A stretch of 64,000 nucleotides of DNA from Methanolobus vulcani (GCF_006546655.1 NZ_VIAQ01000015.1:1-64000), one strand, 5' to 3'; shown: positions 25,820 to 35,446, counted from the stretch's first letter. Translations and numbers: made by a program. The notes: generated from the sequence alone by a model not told the origin.

Positions 25820-28111
25820 TCAACGTTTATACTCGCTGCCGATTATCTCTCTGATCTTGGCTGCGGTCTTGGGTCCGACATTGTTGACTTCAAGTAGTTC
25901 TTCATAACTGGCTTTCATCACATTTTCCACAGAACCGAAATGCTTCAGGAGATTTCTGGCTGCCTTTGGACCAATGTCAGAGATTGAAGACACAACATAT
26001 TCCTGCTGTTGTGGTAACATGGCCGCCGCCTTCTTCCCGTGCATATTCACTTCCCGTTTCTCATCAACTTGCTCTCTCTTTGCAATCTGCTGCAAAAGGG
26101 CAGCAGTATCTTCCGGGTCGCGCGTATAGAATATTGAAACGCCAAAATCCAGTGATATTGATGAGAGTGTCCCATGTATTGCATTCGGATTTATTCCTCT
26201 GCAATTAAAGAGGCTTTCACCCTCAACAATGAGTATTGGCTTTTCATAAGCTCTTGAGAGATTGGCTATCTGCTCAAACAGTTTTTGTTCAATAAGCGAA
26301 CCAACAAAATCCTGAGTATCTTTCCTTTCCACAGCAATCCGGTCACTCAGGATGTAATCCCCGACTTCCAGCGTCTTTACTATAATCTCAACACCATTTC
26401 TGTCAAGGGAGCGGGCAACAGAACTGCGAATCTCGCGCTGGTCTACAACAATTTTGATACTATCCTTGTTTTCTGGTTTAGCATCACCGTTGTCATCATA
26501 TTCGAACAATGTTTTCTGGTCATTCCCATTAGCATCTGACATGAATTCTTCTTCAATTGAGTTGTTCTTCCTTGCTGGCATAGCTGCCTGAAGCTCTCTC
26601 ATGTTACTCTGCATTTTCCTTTCTTTAGAAAGGCTGCTCCAGTAGTATCCTTCATCCCGCGTGCCTTTGGTGACAAGTACAACAACACGACCTTCATGCT
26701 TTCGGCCAGTTCGTCCTTTTCTCTGAATACTCCTTATCTCAGAGGGAATCGGTTCGTAAAACAGTACAAGGTCTGTAGATGGAATATCAAGACCTTCCTC
26801 TGCAACCGAGGTCGCCACAAGTACGTTGTAATCTCCGGCCTTGAACTGCTCGATAATCTCAACCTGTTGCTTCTGTGTCAGTCCTTTATCCTTGTATTTT
26901 GATGCCTGCCCCACAAACCTCACGGGTCTTATGCCTTCAACTTCGGCAAGTGCTTTTGTAAGCATCTCAGCAGTATCGCGGTAGTTGGCAAAAACAATTA
27001 CTCTGGAATGCGGCTTATTTTCAAGTTCATCGAGAACTATCTTTTTTACATATTCCAGTTTAGGATGCTCAAGGTCACAGTCTCTCAGGCGGTGTACAAC
27101 CTGTCTGATATATAGGTCTTCAGCCAGACGCTTTGAAGCCTTGCTTCCGCTTTTAGAACCGGCTTCGTTGTCCAGTCTTTCCATATACATGCGGAGTGCT
27201 TCAAGTCCCTGTGTTTCAGTAATTTCCACAGCATGACTTACTTTTAGTATCTCTGCAAGTAAGGATATGGCGCTGTAAACCGAAGTGTCAGGCATTCCTC
27301 CCCTGAGTTCTCCCTGAAGTTTTGCCTGCAATCCAAGAAGGTCTTTTTTAGAAACATATCTTTTGTTGTAAATGGGATAGCCAAATTCGGTGAGCTTCTT
27401 GTACCTGTCTTCAAGAACCTTGTTAAGCAGGTCTTTGATCTCTTTCATCTCGTCAGGAAGGTTGATGCGCTTCCATTCGATCTCTTTTTTATGAATGTAA
27501 GGTTTAACATCGCTGTCAGATTCAGTTTTAACAGCAACAGATTCGATGTGAAGTGACTCGCAAATCTCTGCTATTTTTTCATCCGAACTTCCGGGACTTG
27601 CAGTTATTCCTAAACAAAGAGGATTCTTTGCAGTTTCAAAATACTTCTCCGCAATGTAGGTATAAGCATAATTTCCAACTGCACGGTGTGACTCATCAAA
27701 TGTAATGTGGGTGACATCTTCAAGGCTTATCCTTTTGGTCAGGATATCATTCTCAATAACCTGCGGTGTGGAAATAATCACTTTGCCTGTTTTCCAGAGT
27801 TCTGATCTTTTCTCAGGACTAACACTGCCTGTGAACGTAAGAACTTCTTCTTCCGGAATGTTCATCACATTTCTGAAAAAAGATGCATGCTGCTCTACAA
27901 GGGGTTTTGTAGGTGAGAGCACCATGACCTTTCCGCCCAATTTTTCAAGGCGGGAAGCCATAACAAGAAGACATACAACGGTTTTTCCAAGTCCTGTTGG
28001 TAGTACAACGAGCGTGGAAACATCAAGAGCTTTGCCTGTCAGGTCAAGCTGATATAGCCTCTGCTCTACAGTATCTGCTTTTATCAAAGGGTGCTTGATA
28101 TATTCCGGCAT
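25820..28111 (-). CDS. hef: Hef helicase-nuclease
   Basis: 763-aa repair protein acting on stalled forks and branched DNA. The N-terminal SF2 helicase has Walker A PTGLGKT (38-44), DESH box and motif VI QRKGRTGR. The C-terminal XPF/ERCC4 nuclease has the motif ERKDTQDF with the acidic ring before it. Tandem HhH motifs close the protein (SDIGPKAARNLL and NNVGPKTAAKI). Length and order are those of archaeal Hef, the homologue of FANCM and XPF. It stands alone between convergent SSSCA1 and upstream glyS; no frame break. Confidence 0.96.
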   Translation of the reverse strand: MPEYIKHPLIKADTVEQRLYQLDLTGKALDVSTLVVLPTGLGKTVVCLLVMASRLEKLGGKVMVLSPTKPLVEQHASFFRNVMNIPEEEVLTFTGSVSPEKRSELWKTGKVIISTPQVIENDILTKRISLEDVTHITFDESHRAVGNYAYTYIAEKYFETAKNPLCLGITASPGSSDEKIAEICESLHIESVAVKTESDSDVKPYIHKKEIEWKRINLPDEMKEIKDLLNKVLEDRYKKLTEFGYPIYNKRYVSKKDLLGLQAKLQGELRGGMPDTSVYSAISLLAEILKVSHAVEITETQGLEALRMYMERLDNEAGSKSGSKASKRLAEDLYIRQVVHRLRDCDLEHPKLEYVKKIVLDELENKPHSRVIVFANYRDTAEMLTKALAEVEGIRPVRFVGQASKYKDKGLTQKQQVEIIEQFKAGDYNVLVATSVAEEGLDIPSTDLVLFYEPIPSEIRSIQRKGRTGRKHEGRVVVLVTKGTRDEGYYWSSLSKERKMQSNMRELQAAMPARKNNSIEEEFMSDANGNDQKTLFEYDDNGDAKPENKDSIKIVVDQREIRSSVARSLDRNGVEIIVKTLEVGDYILSDRIAVERKDTQDFVGSLIEQKLFEQIANLSRAYEKPILIVEGESLFNCRGINPNAIHGTLSSISLDFGVSIFYTRDPEDTAALLQQIAKREQVDEKREVNMHGKKAAAMLPQQQEYVVSSISDIGPKAARNLLKHFGSVENVMKASYEELLEVNNVGPKTAAKIREIIGSEYKR

Positions 28112-28261
28112 GTTACCATACTTGCATGTTCGCCATTTTCTACATTAAGTGTCTGGCTTTGCAATATATACTCTCTTCAGACTTTTAAAGCTGAGCTAAG
28201 CATGGTGAAAGTATTGTTTAATTTCGGAAACGAAAAAATGAACTAAAAAGTAAAGTCACAT

Positions 28262-28301
28262 TTAAAAATAAAAAGAGTTTAGAGTGCTTTCCCAGCACTC
28301 T
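28262..28301 (-). terminator. Terminator overlapping end of glyS
   Basis: On the minus strand an 8-bp stem AGAGTGCT / AGCACTCT (28294-28301 with 28281-28288) overlaps the last codons and the stop of glyS, followed by T-rich sequence at 28262-28276. Confidence 0.7.
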
Positions 28302-30033
28302 CAAAATCCCTTGCCATGTAGATCATTTCATAAACAAGGTCTGCAATTCCGTCAATAGGTGCACGTACCTGCTTCATGCTGTCCCTGTCCCTGATTGTGA
28401 CGGTGTTGTCTTCCAGTGTGTCATAGTCGATTGTGATAGAGTATGGTGTTCCAATCTCGTCGTTCCTTCTGTAACGTCTTCCGATGGTTCCAGAGTCATC
28501 GTAGGACACAAGCAGGCCTTTCTGCTTCAGCTGAGCTTCGATCTGCCTTGCAGGATTGATGAGTTCTTCCCTGGAAAGCAATGGAAGAATTGCGACCTGT
28601 ACAGGAGCGACTTCCTTCTTGAATCTCAGGACAATCCTTGCTTCTGCTTCTTCGCCCTCAGCTTCCTCCTTGCCGCTGACCATTTCCTCTTCAAATGCAT
28701 GTTCCATGGTTGAGTAGAATATCCTGTCAATACCGTAGGACGGCTCGATAACGTGAGGAATGACATTTTCTCCGCTTATTTTGACAGTTTCCTCTGCAAA
28801 CTCTACAATATCTCTCTGTACGGTGACTTCTTCCCCGTCAACAGTAACTGTGATGTTCTCCTGTTCAAGCTCGGCCTGGCTGAGTGCTTTGAGTGCATCT
28901 GCAACTGCTTTTGCCTTACCCTTGAAGAGTGGTCCGAGTTTGCCCATGTTTGGTTTGACAACGAACTGGGTAACCATCTTAGGTTCACTGTATTCTCTGT
29001 AAATTGAGAGTTCGGTCTTGCTCACAGCAGCATGTGCCTTCAGGTCATAGTCTGTCCTGTCTGCAATTCCTACAACTTCGACCCAGTCGAACCTGTCAGT
29101 CTGAATCTCAGCATCCCAGCAGTCTATCGCATAGTGTGCCATCTCATCTTTCTGGTGCTGCCTGAATCTCAGCTTGTCTGCTGCAATTCCAATGCGCTGG
29201 AGGAAGTGATTTGTAAGTCCTATCTGGTAAGCGAGGAACTCGTGGGCAATTGTGCCTTTCTCAACGGCTTCACCAAGAGTCATTTTTTCGATAACGCCTT
29301 TATGCTGTGCTTCCTCAGAGTAAAGGTTGACAACTGTATCAGCAAACCTGCCGAAGTTAGCATGTTTCTTATCGTTAGGATCAATGAAAATCTCAGCTTC
29401 TGCCTGGGTGAACTCTCTGAGTCTGATGACACCCTGTCTTGGTGAGATCTCGTTACGATAGGATTTTCCAATTTGTGTGGCACCGAATGGGAGTTTTTCA
29501 CGGTAGAACCTTGCAAGTCTTAAAAAGTCTACAAACATTCCCTGTGCAGTCTCAGGACGCATGTATCCCTGTCTTCCTGTCCCCGGGCCTATGGTTGTCT
29601 TGAACATAAGGTTAAACTCGTAGGCTTCCCCAAGTTCTCCTTCACATTCCGGACATCTTACATTGTTCTCTATAATTACTTTGTCCAGTTCTTTAACGCT
29701 GAGTGCATCAGCACAGTTCACCATCTTGTCCACAAGGTGATCTGCCCTGAAAGCTTCTCCACAGTTCTTACATTCACAGAGAGGATCTGAAAAACCGCCA
29801 ACATGGCCCGAAGCAACAAATACATCTTCAATTCCAATTGTAGGTGCCTCAATTTCCATGAAGCCTTCCTGCACAACATAGGTCTCTCTCCAGATCTGTT
29901 CGATCCTGCGTTTCAGGGTGCTTCCAAGTGGTCCGTAATCGTAAAATCCGGCGGTACCTCCGTAAAGCTCAAAAGAGTTCCACAAAAATCCGCGACGTTT
30001 TGCCAGTTCAATTACTTGCTCATATTTATCCAT
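28279..30033 (-). CDS. glyS: glycyl-tRNA synthetase
   Basis: Class II alpha2-type GlyRS (584 aa). It begins with ELAKRRGFLWNSFELYGG and GFYDYGPLG, the family start. A zinc-binding insertion has C-x2-C pairs (CKNCG and CPECEG). Motif 2 lies in GKSYRNEISPRQG, and motif 3 in PSYGIDRIF. The C-terminal anticodon domain contains VAILPLLSREEL and YDDSGTIGRRYRRNDEIGTP. It is alone on the minus strand. RBS gaggatc precedes the ATG and a TATA-like aaatata lies about 20 bases further up. Confidence 0.97.
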   Translation of the reverse strand: MDKYEQVIELAKRRGFLWNSFELYGGTAGFYDYGPLGSTLKRRIEQIWRETYVVQEGFMEIEAPTIGIEDVFVASGHVGGFSDPLCECKNCGEAFRADHLVDKMVNCADALSVKELDKVIIENNVRCPECEGELGEAYEFNLMFKTTIGPGTGRQGYMRPETAQGMFVDFLRLARFYREKLPFGATQIGKSYRNEISPRQGVIRLREFTQAEAEIFIDPNDKKHANFGRFADTVVNLYSEEAQHKGVIEKMTLGEAVEKGTIAHEFLAYQIGLTNHFLQRIGIAADKLRFRQHQKDEMAHYAIDCWDAEIQTDRFDWVEVVGIADRTDYDLKAHAAVSKTELSIYREYSEPKMVTQFVVKPNMGKLGPLFKGKAKAVADALKALSQAELEQENITVTVDGEEVTVQRDIVEFAEETVKISGENVIPHVIEPSYGIDRIFYSTMEHAFEEEMVSGKEEAEGEEAEARIVLRFKKEVAPVQVAILPLLSREELINPARQIEAQLKQKGLLVSYDDSGTIGRRYRRNDEIGTPYSITIDYDTLEDNTVTIRDRDSMKQVRAPIDGIADLVYEMIYMARDFESAGKAL

Positions 30034-30212
30034 GAATGATCCTCGATAATTTGGGTATATTTATGATTTTTATGAGTTCATCGATATGCCCATTACATTT
30101 AATGGTAACGAAAGCAATTTCAAAATCAGTATGTTCATAAAAGCTAAATTAATGTAGTAATATTACACTTTTACTCTCACAGATATTATATGTATGTTCA
30201 TATATTGTATGA

Positions 30213-30319
30213 TTGAGCAAGGTCGAATCTCAATCAAATCATATCATATCGTACCACCATCTAAATATGATTCAATTGGTCATTTCAACACTGGCCTTGC
30301 TTTTCCTATCCATTTTTTT
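30213..30319 (+). repeat. Hairpin repeat element, copy 1
   Basis: A ~107-bp unit beginning gagcaaggtcgaatctcaat. Its ends are inverted (agcaaggtc against ggccttgct), and inner segments also pair (caatcaaatcatat with atatgattcaattg, imperfect), so the transcript could fold into one long hairpin. A T-run follows at 30313-30319. TA-rich sequence precedes it at 30186-30210. It also reads as a short frame whose ATG begins MIQLVISTLALLFLS. Confidence 0.75.
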
Positions 30320-30403
30320 GGCGTTAGTTTTTTTTTGGATATCGATGATATTTCTTGCAATTTATGTCCGTAATTATTATATATGTAACAGTATATTATA
30401 TAT

Positions 30404-30516
30404 TTGAGCAAGGTCGAATCTCAATCAAATCATATCATATCATATCGTACCACCATCTTAAATATGATTCAATTGTTCATTTCAACACTGGCCTTGCTCT
30501 TTCTATCCACTTTTTC
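30404..30516 (+). repeat. Hairpin repeat element, copy 2
   Basis: Direct copy of the element at 30213, 191 bp downstream and about 90 percent identical by eye. It has one extra atcat unit in the simple repeat near 30430-30450 and a few changes. The same terminal and inner pairings and the T-run (30511-30515) are kept, and again a TA-rich stretch lies just upstream (30375-30402). Confidence 0.75.
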
Positions 30517-30737
30517 TGATATTGTTTATCTCTTTAAATATGGTTTTGTTAAAAATATCAGGTATTTTTTTGTGAAAATATACTGTGTTGATTATTTTTC
30601 AATTACCTTCGGCTTAGTGTAAGGTTGTACGCATCCATAAAGAATGCATTTGTGAAAATTAAACAAAACCCCTTTGTTTCCACTGGAGTATATATTATAT
30701 ACTGTCGAAAATAAAAGTCAACTTAAAAATAAATATG

Positions 30738-30760
30738 AGTGCTCTTATTGTTTGAGCACT
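30738..30760 (-). terminator. Terminator hairpin overlapping aldolase-family stop
   Basis: Stem AGTGCTC / GAGCACT (30754-30760 with 30738-30744) spans the stop codon of the minus-strand gene at 30745; T-rich sequence follows on that strand (30720-30735). Confidence 0.6.
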
Positions 30761-31536
30761 TCTTCCGGTGTCATTCCACCATGTACTATCTTGGAGATGT
30801 GTGACACCAGTTTTGTAGGATCATCTGACTGGAAGACATTTCTTCCAATTGCAACTCCTTTTCCTCCTGCCTGGAGTGAATCGTATACCATTTCCAGAAG
30901 CTGCTGTTCAGTGTCCATTCTTGGGCCGCCTGCAACAACAATAGGTACGGGACATCCACTGACAACTTCCTTGAATGTGTCAATATCGCCAGTGTAGTTT
31001 GTCTTGACGATGTCTGCTCCAAGTTCTGCTCCGATCCTTGCTGCATGCTTCACATACTCCACATCATGCTCGGAGGTTACCTTAGGTCCTCTTGGATACA
31101 TCATAGCAAGAAGTGGCATTCCCCACTCGTCGCATTTGCGGGCAATGATTCCCATATCCTGAAGCATTTCTGCTTCATCATCAGCACCGACATTTACGTG
31201 AACTGATACCGCATCTGCACCGATTTTGATAGCTTCCTCGATTGTTGTGACAATGACCTTGTGGTTTGGGTCAGGTCCAAGTGAAGTTGAAGCTGAGAGG
31301 TGTATAATTAGTCCGATGTCTCTTCCATACCCGCGGTGTCCATGTTTAGGAAGGCCCATGTGGCCGAGAACTGCGTTTGCTCCGCCGTCTGCAACTTTGT
31401 TCACAGCAGCAGGCAGGTCAATGATCCCTTTTATAGGTCCGGCACCAACTCCATGGTCCATTGGAATGATGATTGCATTTTTTGTATTTCGATCGAAGAT
31501 CCTTTCCATCCTGACAGATTTGCCTATTTCACTCAT
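30745..31536 (-). CDS. ADH synthase / class I FBA-family aldolase, paralog 1
   Basis: 263-aa DhnA-type class I aldolase. The PMDHG acid motif, MMYPRG tyrosine and Schiff-base lysine in [10 protein letters not shown] are present. It is very similar along its whole length to the enzyme at 46643-47440, which sits in the shikimate operon and is the better candidate for 2-amino-3,7-dideoxy-heptulosonate synthase. This stand-alone copy may be a second ADH synthase or the fructose-bisphosphate aldolase of gluconeogenesis; sequence by eye cannot settle it. A terminator overlaps its stop. Confidence 0.8.
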   Translation of the reverse strand: MSEIGKSVRMERIFDRNTKNAIIIPMDHGVGAGPIKGIIDLPAAVNKVADGGANAVLGHMGLPKHGHRGYGRDIGLIIHLSASTSLGPDPNHKVIVTTIEEAIKIGADAVSVHVNVGADDEAEMLQDMGIIARKCDEWGMPLLAMMYPRGPKVTSEHDVEYVKHAARIGAELGADIVKTNYTGDIDTFKEVVSGCPVPIVVAGGPRMDTEQQLLEMVYDSLQAGGKGVAIGRNVFQSDDPTKLVSHISKIVHGGMTPEEVLKQ

Positions 31537-31590
31537 GCTTGCGTGATTGCTTTAATTATAGATAATCCTAACGTAGATTATGTTACTATG

Positions 31591-32103
31591 TCACAGATTC
31601 TCATGTTGGTATTTTCCGTTATACCCTTCTGTAAGCTCGCTGTGGAGGTCAAAGAATATTAGTTGCATAACACGTGCATTTCTTTTTAACCTGAAACCAT
31701 GAGGGTTGTAGACCACCAGCATTGATTCACTTCTTCCTCTATATCCAGAATCCCATACGGCAGTTCCGATATTCGCTCCACACCTGAGTAAAGTTGATCT
31801 TGGTCTTGCAATAGCAGCCCGGTCAAGAGGAATATTAACAATCTCGTTGAATGTTATCTTGTAAACTCCGGGTTTCAGGTGTGCCCATCCGTTCTCATCA
31901 TATTCTATCGATTCAGTGGCTGGTGTTTCTCTTTCACTATTATCAAAATCAACTGCACCGGAACTGGTGTATGTCTCAATATCTTTGAGGGTTAACTCAA
32001 CACTGTTCGGTTGTAACTGTGTCTCCGCATCAATCATATTCTCAACAAGCGGTGTTTCGCTGTTTATCAAATCCTTTAGTTCATTTCTGGATAATAGAGT
32101 CAT
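31591..32103 (-). CDS. dCTP deaminase / dUTPase family protein
   Basis: 170-aa trimeric dUTPase-fold protein. Conserved segments are LQPNSVELTL, ARPRSTLLRCG and AVWDSGYRGR, followed by the C-terminal beta strand region. The WDSGY segment is the archaeal form of the nucleotide-binding loop. Relatives either deaminate dCTP, hydrolyse dUTP or do both; the present motifs do not decide. The C-terminus is rather short, lacking an obvious Gly-rich P-loop-like motif V, as in DCD-type members. It is alone on the minus strand. Confidence 0.85.
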   Translation of the reverse strand: MTLLSRNELKDLINSETPLVENMIDAETQLQPNSVELTLKDIETYTSSGAVDFDNSERETPATESIEYDENGWAHLKPGVYKITFNEIVNIPLDRAAIARPRSTLLRCGANIGTAVWDSGYRGRSESMLVVYNPHGFRLKRNARVMQLIFFDLHSELTEGYNGKYQHENL

Positions 32104-32339
32104 GGTTTTAGGTTTGCATTATACGATATATTGTTTATGACTATCATATACCAAAGTGTAAACGTAATTAATTCACAAAGAAAGCATTCGTAAACCAACT
32201 AGTTTATATCTATTAGTTGTTATTACTTGTATGGTGAGTTTGAGAATGTTTTCATGCTCCCACTTCCCTAATATTGGGGGTTGGATGTGGAGACTTATTT
32301 AGACTACATAAAAATAATTGACTATAAGGAGTGAATGAT

Positions 32340-32552
32340 GTGAGTAGTACGGATTTAGTAAAGAACGGTAGCAGACCAGAAATGTTGTTCAAAATAAGTG
32401 TAAGTCCTGATGGAACGACTTACCAGAAAGAGATATCTCTTGTTTTCCCTAAGTATGTGAGCGCAGACCTTCCTCGCTATAAAGAGGATTACAATTCCTC
32501 AACCAGTGAAATGCGTGATGACTGCCAGTGGCATTTCCAGATGGATGATTGA
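32340..32552 (+). CDS. small acidic protein of unknown function
   Basis: 70 aa from GTG 32340 (or 73 aa from GTG 32331). GGAGTGA stands seven bases before the later GTG, which I prefer, while the earlier GTG would overlap it. The sequence (ISVSPDGTTYQKEISLVFP) suggests a small beta-rich soluble protein with a charged, Tyr/Trp-containing C-terminus. Clear RBS and a T-rich tail after the stop support a real gene. I do not recognise the family. The upstream 32140-32330 stretch contains a TATA element at 32202-32209. Confidence 0.6.
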   Translation: MSSTDLVKNGSRPEMLFKISVSPDGTTYQKEISLVFPKYVSADLPRYKEDYNSSTSEMRDDCQWHFQMDD

Positions 32553-32804
32553 TTTTTAAATCCTTTCCTTTTTTTATTTACCGATATTTATTTGTCTAAT
32601 TTATTGGTCTGAATTTTCTGGTTTGATCTATTTTTATCATACTCTTCATTTTTAAAATAATTTTGTTATAATCCCTACAGTTTCTATTTTTTTGTAATAT
32701 CATGGTATACAAAATACTTTTATTTATTATGACTTGCAAATAATGGTTCGGAAGGGAAAATTCTTTTAAACATGTTTCTTGCAGATAGTTAATAGAACTA
32801 TGTT

Positions 32805-34448
32805 TTGATATGGTGGGGTGGTACTATAGGGCGTACAAAATGCAATGATTTGCAGGAATGTGAAGATTTTCATTCCAATGATAATATTGATTCTTATAAT
32901 GATTCTGTTGAAAATATAGAACAAGACCGCAATGCTTGCGTAGATGTTCGTTTGAGTACCACTGATCGATTTTTCATGGAGAAAGGTGATGTATATCGCT
33001 CACTTTTCAAGTATAACAAGGCTGTCACTCTGCTAATTAATCCTGAGAACTTTGAAATCATTGATGCAAATAATGCTGCATGCGAATACTATGGGTGGCC
33101 TTTTGAAGTTATCACATGTATGAAAATACATGATATCAATGTCCTGCCTCCTGAGAAAATATTGGAAGAGATGCAAAATGCAGTTACTGAAAAGAGGAAC
33201 TATTTCCTTTTCAGGCACAGACTTGCAGATGGCCAGATTCGTGATGTGGAAGTATACAGCAGTCCTGTAATTGTAAATTCAAAGCAGCTTCTTTATTCGA
33301 TTGTCCATGACATAACTGAGCGCAAGAAAGCTGAAGCTGAACTGAATAAAAGAAATATGCAGTTAAGAACTGCCCAAAAAATAGGGCATATCGGAAGCTG
33401 GGAGTTTAATCTGAATACAGGTAAGGTAGATTCTTCTGATGAGGCAAAAAGGATCTATGGATATGATCCTGATATAGCAATTTTACGAATTAAAGATGTA
33501 CAAGCGGTAGTATTGCCAGAATATCGCCCAATGATGGATGATGTTATGAGGGGGTTGATACACAATGGTATTCCTTATGAAGTGCAGTTTAAAATTAGCA
33601 GGCAAAACGATGGTGCTATCAGGGATATTCATTCAATTGCTGAGTATGACGCAGAGAAGAATGCCATTATAGGTACAATTCAGGATATCACAGAACGTAA
33701 GAAAGTTGAAGATGCATTATTGCAAGCAAAAATTGTTGCAGAGGCGGCAAACCGCAGTAAGGATGAATTTTTGGCTACTATGAGCCATGAACTCAGAACT
33801 CCGCTTACATCTATAATTGGTTTTTCTGATATTCTTGAGGATGGAATGTTTGGTGAATTGAACGAAAAACAGAACCGTTATGTGGGTCATATTCTGGATG
33901 CTGGTAATCATTTATTAAAACTCATTAATGATGTCCTGGACCTTTCAAAAGTGGAAGCAGGAAAAATGGAGCTTGAACTTGAGTATTTTTCATTATCTAT
34001 GGCAGTCGAAGAAGTAAAAATTCTAGTTACTCCAATGGCTATGGATAAGAGGATAAAGCTTGTCATTGATACTGATACGAATATTGGACAAATCAATGCA
34101 GACAGGACCAAGCTAAAGCAGGTTCTCTATAATCTTGCCAGCAATGCAATAAAGTTCACTCCGGAAAAAGGTACGGTTTCTATTATTTCCAGACAATCGG
34201 ATAATATGCTTCATGTATGCGTAAAGGATACCGGAATTGGCATATCAGAAAAGGACCAGGCAAGACTTTTCCAGCCTTTCAGACAACTTAATTCATACAT
34301 CACAAATGAGTATGCAGGTACTGGTCTTGGCCTTGCCCTTGTGAAGAAGTTCGTAGAAATACACAATGGTAAAGTGTGGGTGGACAGTACTATTGGCGAA
34401 GGTAGTGAGTTTTGTTTTTCGATACCTGTAACTAATAGTAACAAGTGA
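32805..34448 (+). CDS. soluble PAS-PAS sensor histidine kinase
   Basis: 547 aa from TTG 32805, without membrane segments. A variable acidic N-terminus precedes two PAS domains (about residues 62-175 and 185-298, each ending in an xxDITERKK motif). A HisKA domain follows with MSHELRTPLTSI and a CA domain with NLASNAIKFTP, KDTGIGI and GTGLGLAL. The start is uncertain: GGTGGGGTGG lies at 32811-32820, downstream of the TTG, so initiation may be later. No adjacent response regulator. The signal it senses is unknown; cytosolic redox or ligand sensing is common in methanogen PAS kinases. Confidence 0.9.
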   Translation: MIWWGGTIGRTKCNDLQECEDFHSNDNIDSYNDSVENIEQDRNACVDVRLSTTDRFFMEKGDVYRSLFKYNKAVTLLINPENFEIIDANNAACEYYGWPFEVITCMKIHDINVLPPEKILEEMQNAVTEKRNYFLFRHRLADGQIRDVEVYSSPVIVNSKQLLYSIVHDITERKKAEAELNKRNMQLRTAQKIGHIGSWEFNLNTGKVDSSDEAKRIYGYDPDIAILRIKDVQAVVLPEYRPMMDDVMRGLIHNGIPYEVQFKISRQNDGAIRDIHSIAEYDAEKNAIIGTIQDITERKKVEDALLQAKIVAEAANRSKDEFLATMSHELRTPLTSIIGFSDILEDGMFGELNEKQNRYVGHILDAGNHLLKLINDVLDLSKVEAGKMELELEYFSLSMAVEEVKILVTPMAMDKRIKLVIDTDTNIGQINADRTKLKQVLYNLASNAIKFTPEKGTVSIISRQSDNMLHVCVKDTGIGISEKDQARLFQPFRQLNSYITNEYAGTGLGLALVKKFVEIHNGKVWVDSTIGEGSEFCFSIPVTNSNK

Positions 34449-34477
34449 TGTATAGTATCTTTTTAATAATTTCAAAA

Positions 34478-34551
34478 TGGGCCCGGCGAAATTCGAATTC
34501 GCGACCTCTGCCGTGTGAAGGCAACGTCATGACCAGCTAGACCACGAGCCC
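34478..34551 (-). tRNA. tRNA-Val (CAC)
   Basis: Minus-strand cloverleaf of 74 bases. Acceptor gggctcg pairs with cgggccc, the T-loop reads ttcgaat and the anticodon loop ttcacac gives CAC, decoding GUG. The discriminator is A. It lies between a sensor kinase and a small membrane-protein gene and has no CCA encoded. Confidence 0.94.
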
Positions 34552-34606
34552 TGATAAGAACAGAATTAATTACGTGTTTATGTCTATAAAACTGTCGTTG
34601 CCCGCG

Positions 34607-34816
34607 TTATCTGTCATTCTTCTTTCTTAAAAAGGCATAAGTTATTAAAGCCACTATGATTGCACCTGAAAAAACAGTTATTAATGCTGTGTTATTATCT
34701 GGCAGGAATTTGTATGCAATAATTGCCAGCAAGGTTCCAAGAGCTACAGCCACAGGCATCAGCAAAGAATTTTGCTTAAGTGTTTTCTCTTCAATCTCTA
34801 TTTTTGCCATTTTCAT
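34607..34816 (-). CDS. small two-helix membrane protein
   Basis: 69 aa with a charged N-terminus (KIEIEEKTLKQ), two hydrophobic helices (about 17-35 and 43-62) separated by DNNT and a basic tail (RKKNDR). An ATG three codons in is an alternative start. It lies downstream of nothing obvious and close to tRNA-Val on the same strand. Family not recognised. Confidence 0.65.
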   Translation of the reverse strand: MKMAKIEIEEKTLKQNSLLMPVAVALGTLLAIIAYKFLPDNNTALITVFSGAIIVALITYAFLRKKNDR

Positions 34817-34966
34817 ATCCCGTAAGTTTTGCTATCTTTGGTAATATATATTTATTTGTATGTTCGTGATGGGTATATATACTTTATCCCTTTCTCAGTG
34901 ATTTTTTAACTATTACGGCGTAATTATGGCTTAAAATGCTCAATACATGTATATTTTAATTCAATT

Positions 34967-35446
34967 TTACTGGAAAAACATCAGAGTTTCTGCTGTAAGG
35001 TAGGCCAATGCTGTATACCTTGCAGTTTTCCCTATGAACACATAGAAGGAAAATATCCTGAAATCAAGTTTCAAAATACCTCCTGTTGCCGTTATCGCAT
35101 CACCTATAATTGGAATCCATGTAAAAAGCAACAAAAAAGACCCATATCTGGCAAACAATCTATCTGTTTTCTTCAGTTGTTCATCAGAAATTGAAAAATA
35201 CTTTTCAATAACGTCCTGTCTGCCTTTGATCCCAATATAATATGTAGTGCATGCTCCCATGTAATTGCCAATAGAAGCAACCATTATTACAGGCAGAATA
35301 GAGAATCCCTTACTTATAAGCAGGACTACATAAGCTTCCGAACCGATGGGAAGGACAGTTGACGCAAGAAAACTTGCAATGAATAAACCGGCAAGGGCAT
35401 GGTCTTCTACAAGTGTGGATAAAATCTCTATTATTTTCAGCTCCAA
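34967..35446 (-). CDS. YqaA/DedA-type (VTT domain) membrane protein
   Basis: 159-aa integral membrane protein. The segment FLASTVLPIGSEAYVVLL, the glycine-rich NYMGACTTYYIGIKGR and the RFGS-like FARYGSFLLLFTWIPIIGD match the VTT/DedA fold, where the basic-Gly region forms a re-entrant loop. YqaA-like members are short, as here. Relatives act in lipid or ion homeostasis. It is divergent from the hybrid kinase at 35629. Confidence 0.85.
   Translation of the reverse strand: MELKIIEILSTLVEDHALAGLFIASFLASTVLPIGSEAYVVLLISKGFSILPVIMVASIGNYMGACTTYYIGIKGRQDVIEKYFSISDEQLKKTDRLFARYGSFLLLFTWIPIIGDAITATGGILKLDFRIFSFYVFIGKTARYTALAYLTAETLMFFQ

Larger units (their letters stand above)
30034..30744. other. 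711-bp gene-poor region upstream of glyS
   Basis: Between two minus-strand genes. It includes the glyS promoter near 30040-30060, two ~110-bp direct repeats (listed separately), TA-rich promoter-like stretches just before each repeat, and a T-rich tail to about 30670. I see no convincing conserved gene; the frames within the repeats could encode short hydrophobic peptides. Confidence 0.7.

Noticed and set aside
30213-30516. CRISPR array
   Set aside because: Only two copies of ~110 bp at 191-bp spacing; no regular short repeats, spacers or cas genes.
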